Source: Flavobacteriales bacterium UBA7878 (GTDB lineage Bacteria > Bacteroidota > Bacteroidia > Flavobacteriales > Schleiferiaceae). From it: a DNA stretch of 14,963 nucleotides. Numbering within the stretch: the first letter of the stretch is position 1; each line of letters starts with the position of its first letter. Both the position numbers and the translations under genes were made by a program. This document shows positions 14,201-14,963 of the stretch, piece by piece. The stretch is from assembly GCA_002501205.1 (NCBI GenBank), contig DLRW01000041.1, positions 1 through 14,963 of the forward strand, written 5' to 3'. The notes beneath the pieces are model-generated. The model ran no database searches. It saw only the letters and a list, made by a program, of their open reading frames with translations, and was not told the DNA's origin.

Positions 14201-14963
14201 TTATACGCCTAATCCTACGCGTTTGAAAGAAATGGCTTTCAAGTCTTTGTCTTCAGACTGTAAGTATTTCTCAACGCTTAATTTATTGTCGCGGATGTAA
14301 GCTTGCTCTACCAAGGTATTTTCCTTGTAGAATTTGTTCAAGCGACCTTCAGCGATTTTCTCCAACATCGCTTCTGGCTTACCTTCTTGACGAGCTAATT
14401 CCTTACCTACTTCTAATTCGCGGTCGATAGTTTCTTGATCAACACCAGTGCGATCCAAAGCAACAGGATTCATTGCAGCAGCTTGCATAGCTACGTTTCT
14501 ACCAGCTTCAGAAGATTCTTTAGTTAAACCTACTAAAGTAGCCAACTTGTTACCAGCGTGGATATAAGAGGCAACGAAAGGAGCTTCTACAACCTCGTAA
14601 GAACCAATTTCCAATTTCTCGCCAATTACACCAGTTTGCTCAACCAATTTTTCGGCCACGGTCATATTGCCCATGCTAGCAGCTAAAAGGCTGTCTTTAT
14701 CGGCAAATTTATTTTCTAAGGCCAGATTTAAGATGCTTTGAGTAAGCTCTACGAAGCTGTCGTTCTTAGCAACGAAGTCAGTTTCACAGTTTAAACTTAC
14801 TACTGCACCAAAGCTGTTATCGCTATTGCTGCCAGCCAATACACAACCTTCTGTAGCTTCACGGTCGGCACGATTAGCGGCCACCTTTTGACCTTTTTTT
14901 CGCAGGATATCGATTGCTTGTTCGAAATCGCCATCGGCTTCTACCAATGCTTTTTTACAATCC
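14201..14963 (-). CDS. tsf: Elongation factor Ts (5' end outside window)
   Basis: Nucleotide-exchange factor that regenerates EF-Tu-GTP. The open reading frame continues to the right edge of the window: the first complete codons read DCKKALVEADGD, which in EF-Ts follows an N-terminal stretch of about 20 residues with the LRxxTGAG motif, not present here. About 253 residues are visible. The EF-Tu-contact motif TDFVAKN and the C-terminal QAAAMNP region are intact, and the protein ends in RVGLGV. A TTG codon at 14947 is not the start; the true start is beyond the window. The upstream neighbour is probably rpsB, as in most bacteria, but it cannot be seen. Confidence 0.96.
   Translation of the reverse strand, partial: DCKKALVEADGDFEQAIDILRKKGQKVAANRADREATEGCVLAGSNSDNSFGAVVSLNCETDFVAKNDSFVELTQSILNLALENKFADKDSLLAASMGNMTVAEKLVEQTGVIGEKLEIGSYEVVEAPFVASYIHAGNKLATLVGLTKESSEAGRNVAMQAAAMNPVALDRTGVDQETIDRELEVGKELARQEGKPEAMLEKIAEGRLNKFYKENTLVEQAYIRDNKLSVEKYLQSEDKDLKAISFKRVGLGV

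Noticed and set aside
14945..14947. TTG at 14947 as the tsf start
   Set aside because: Upstream in-frame codons to the window edge read DCKKA, which is conserved EF-Ts sequence, so the gene is simply cut by the edge.

Overview
The window looks like a chromosomal segment of a marine- or freshwater-type Bacteroidota (Flavobacteriia-like) bacterium. Reasons seen in the sequence: a type IX secretion (T9SS) C-terminal sorting domain; a TonB-dependent receptor with an N-terminal CarboxypepD_reg-like domain; a lipoprotein with acidic residues right after the lipobox Cys; TAnnTTTG-type -7 promoter elements; no clear Shine-Dalgarno sequences; and a Bacteroidota-type short RsmI and cysteine-less alkyltransferase-like protein. 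No mobile element, CRISPR array, tRNA or rRNA was seen.

Left part (40-7989, minus strand): a three-gene cell-envelope block read right to left. It encodes a beta-helix surface lipoprotein, then a TonB-dependent outer-membrane receptor, then a 1219-residue T9SS-secreted protein built from three copies of a ~200-residue module plus two lamin-tail-like domains and a Calx-beta-like domain. A strong intrinsic terminator lies between the lipoprotein and the receptor, only 12 nt before the receptor start codon, so receptor expression probably depends on read-through. A weaker hairpin lies before the secreted-protein gene.

Middle (8029-9977): a divergent ~216-bp control region, then a PhoB/OmpR-type response regulator and a PhoR-like membrane histidine kinase that abut exactly. 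The control region holds seven TTAAG motifs. Three are spaced exactly 11 bp apart next to the likely -7 element of the lipoprotein gene, which is the geometry expected of tandem PhoB/PhoP-family binding sites. The simplest reading is a two-component-controlled nutrient (possibly phosphate or phosphorylated-substrate) acquisition locus. The ligand is inference only.

Right part (9958-14963): ordinary conserved genes. A MurG-like glycosyltransferase (minus) overlaps the kinase 3' end tail to tail. Divergent from it is a tight plus-strand operon of trmB, an alkyltransferase-like (ATL) protein and rsmI; trmB has a perfect -7 box only 4 nt before its ATG and is probably leaderless. Convergent to that operon, past a shared hairpin terminator, is the translation/nucleotide cluster tsf-pyrH-frr on the minus strand. 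tsf is cut by the right window edge and ends in a clear terminator before a separate pyrH-frr promoter.
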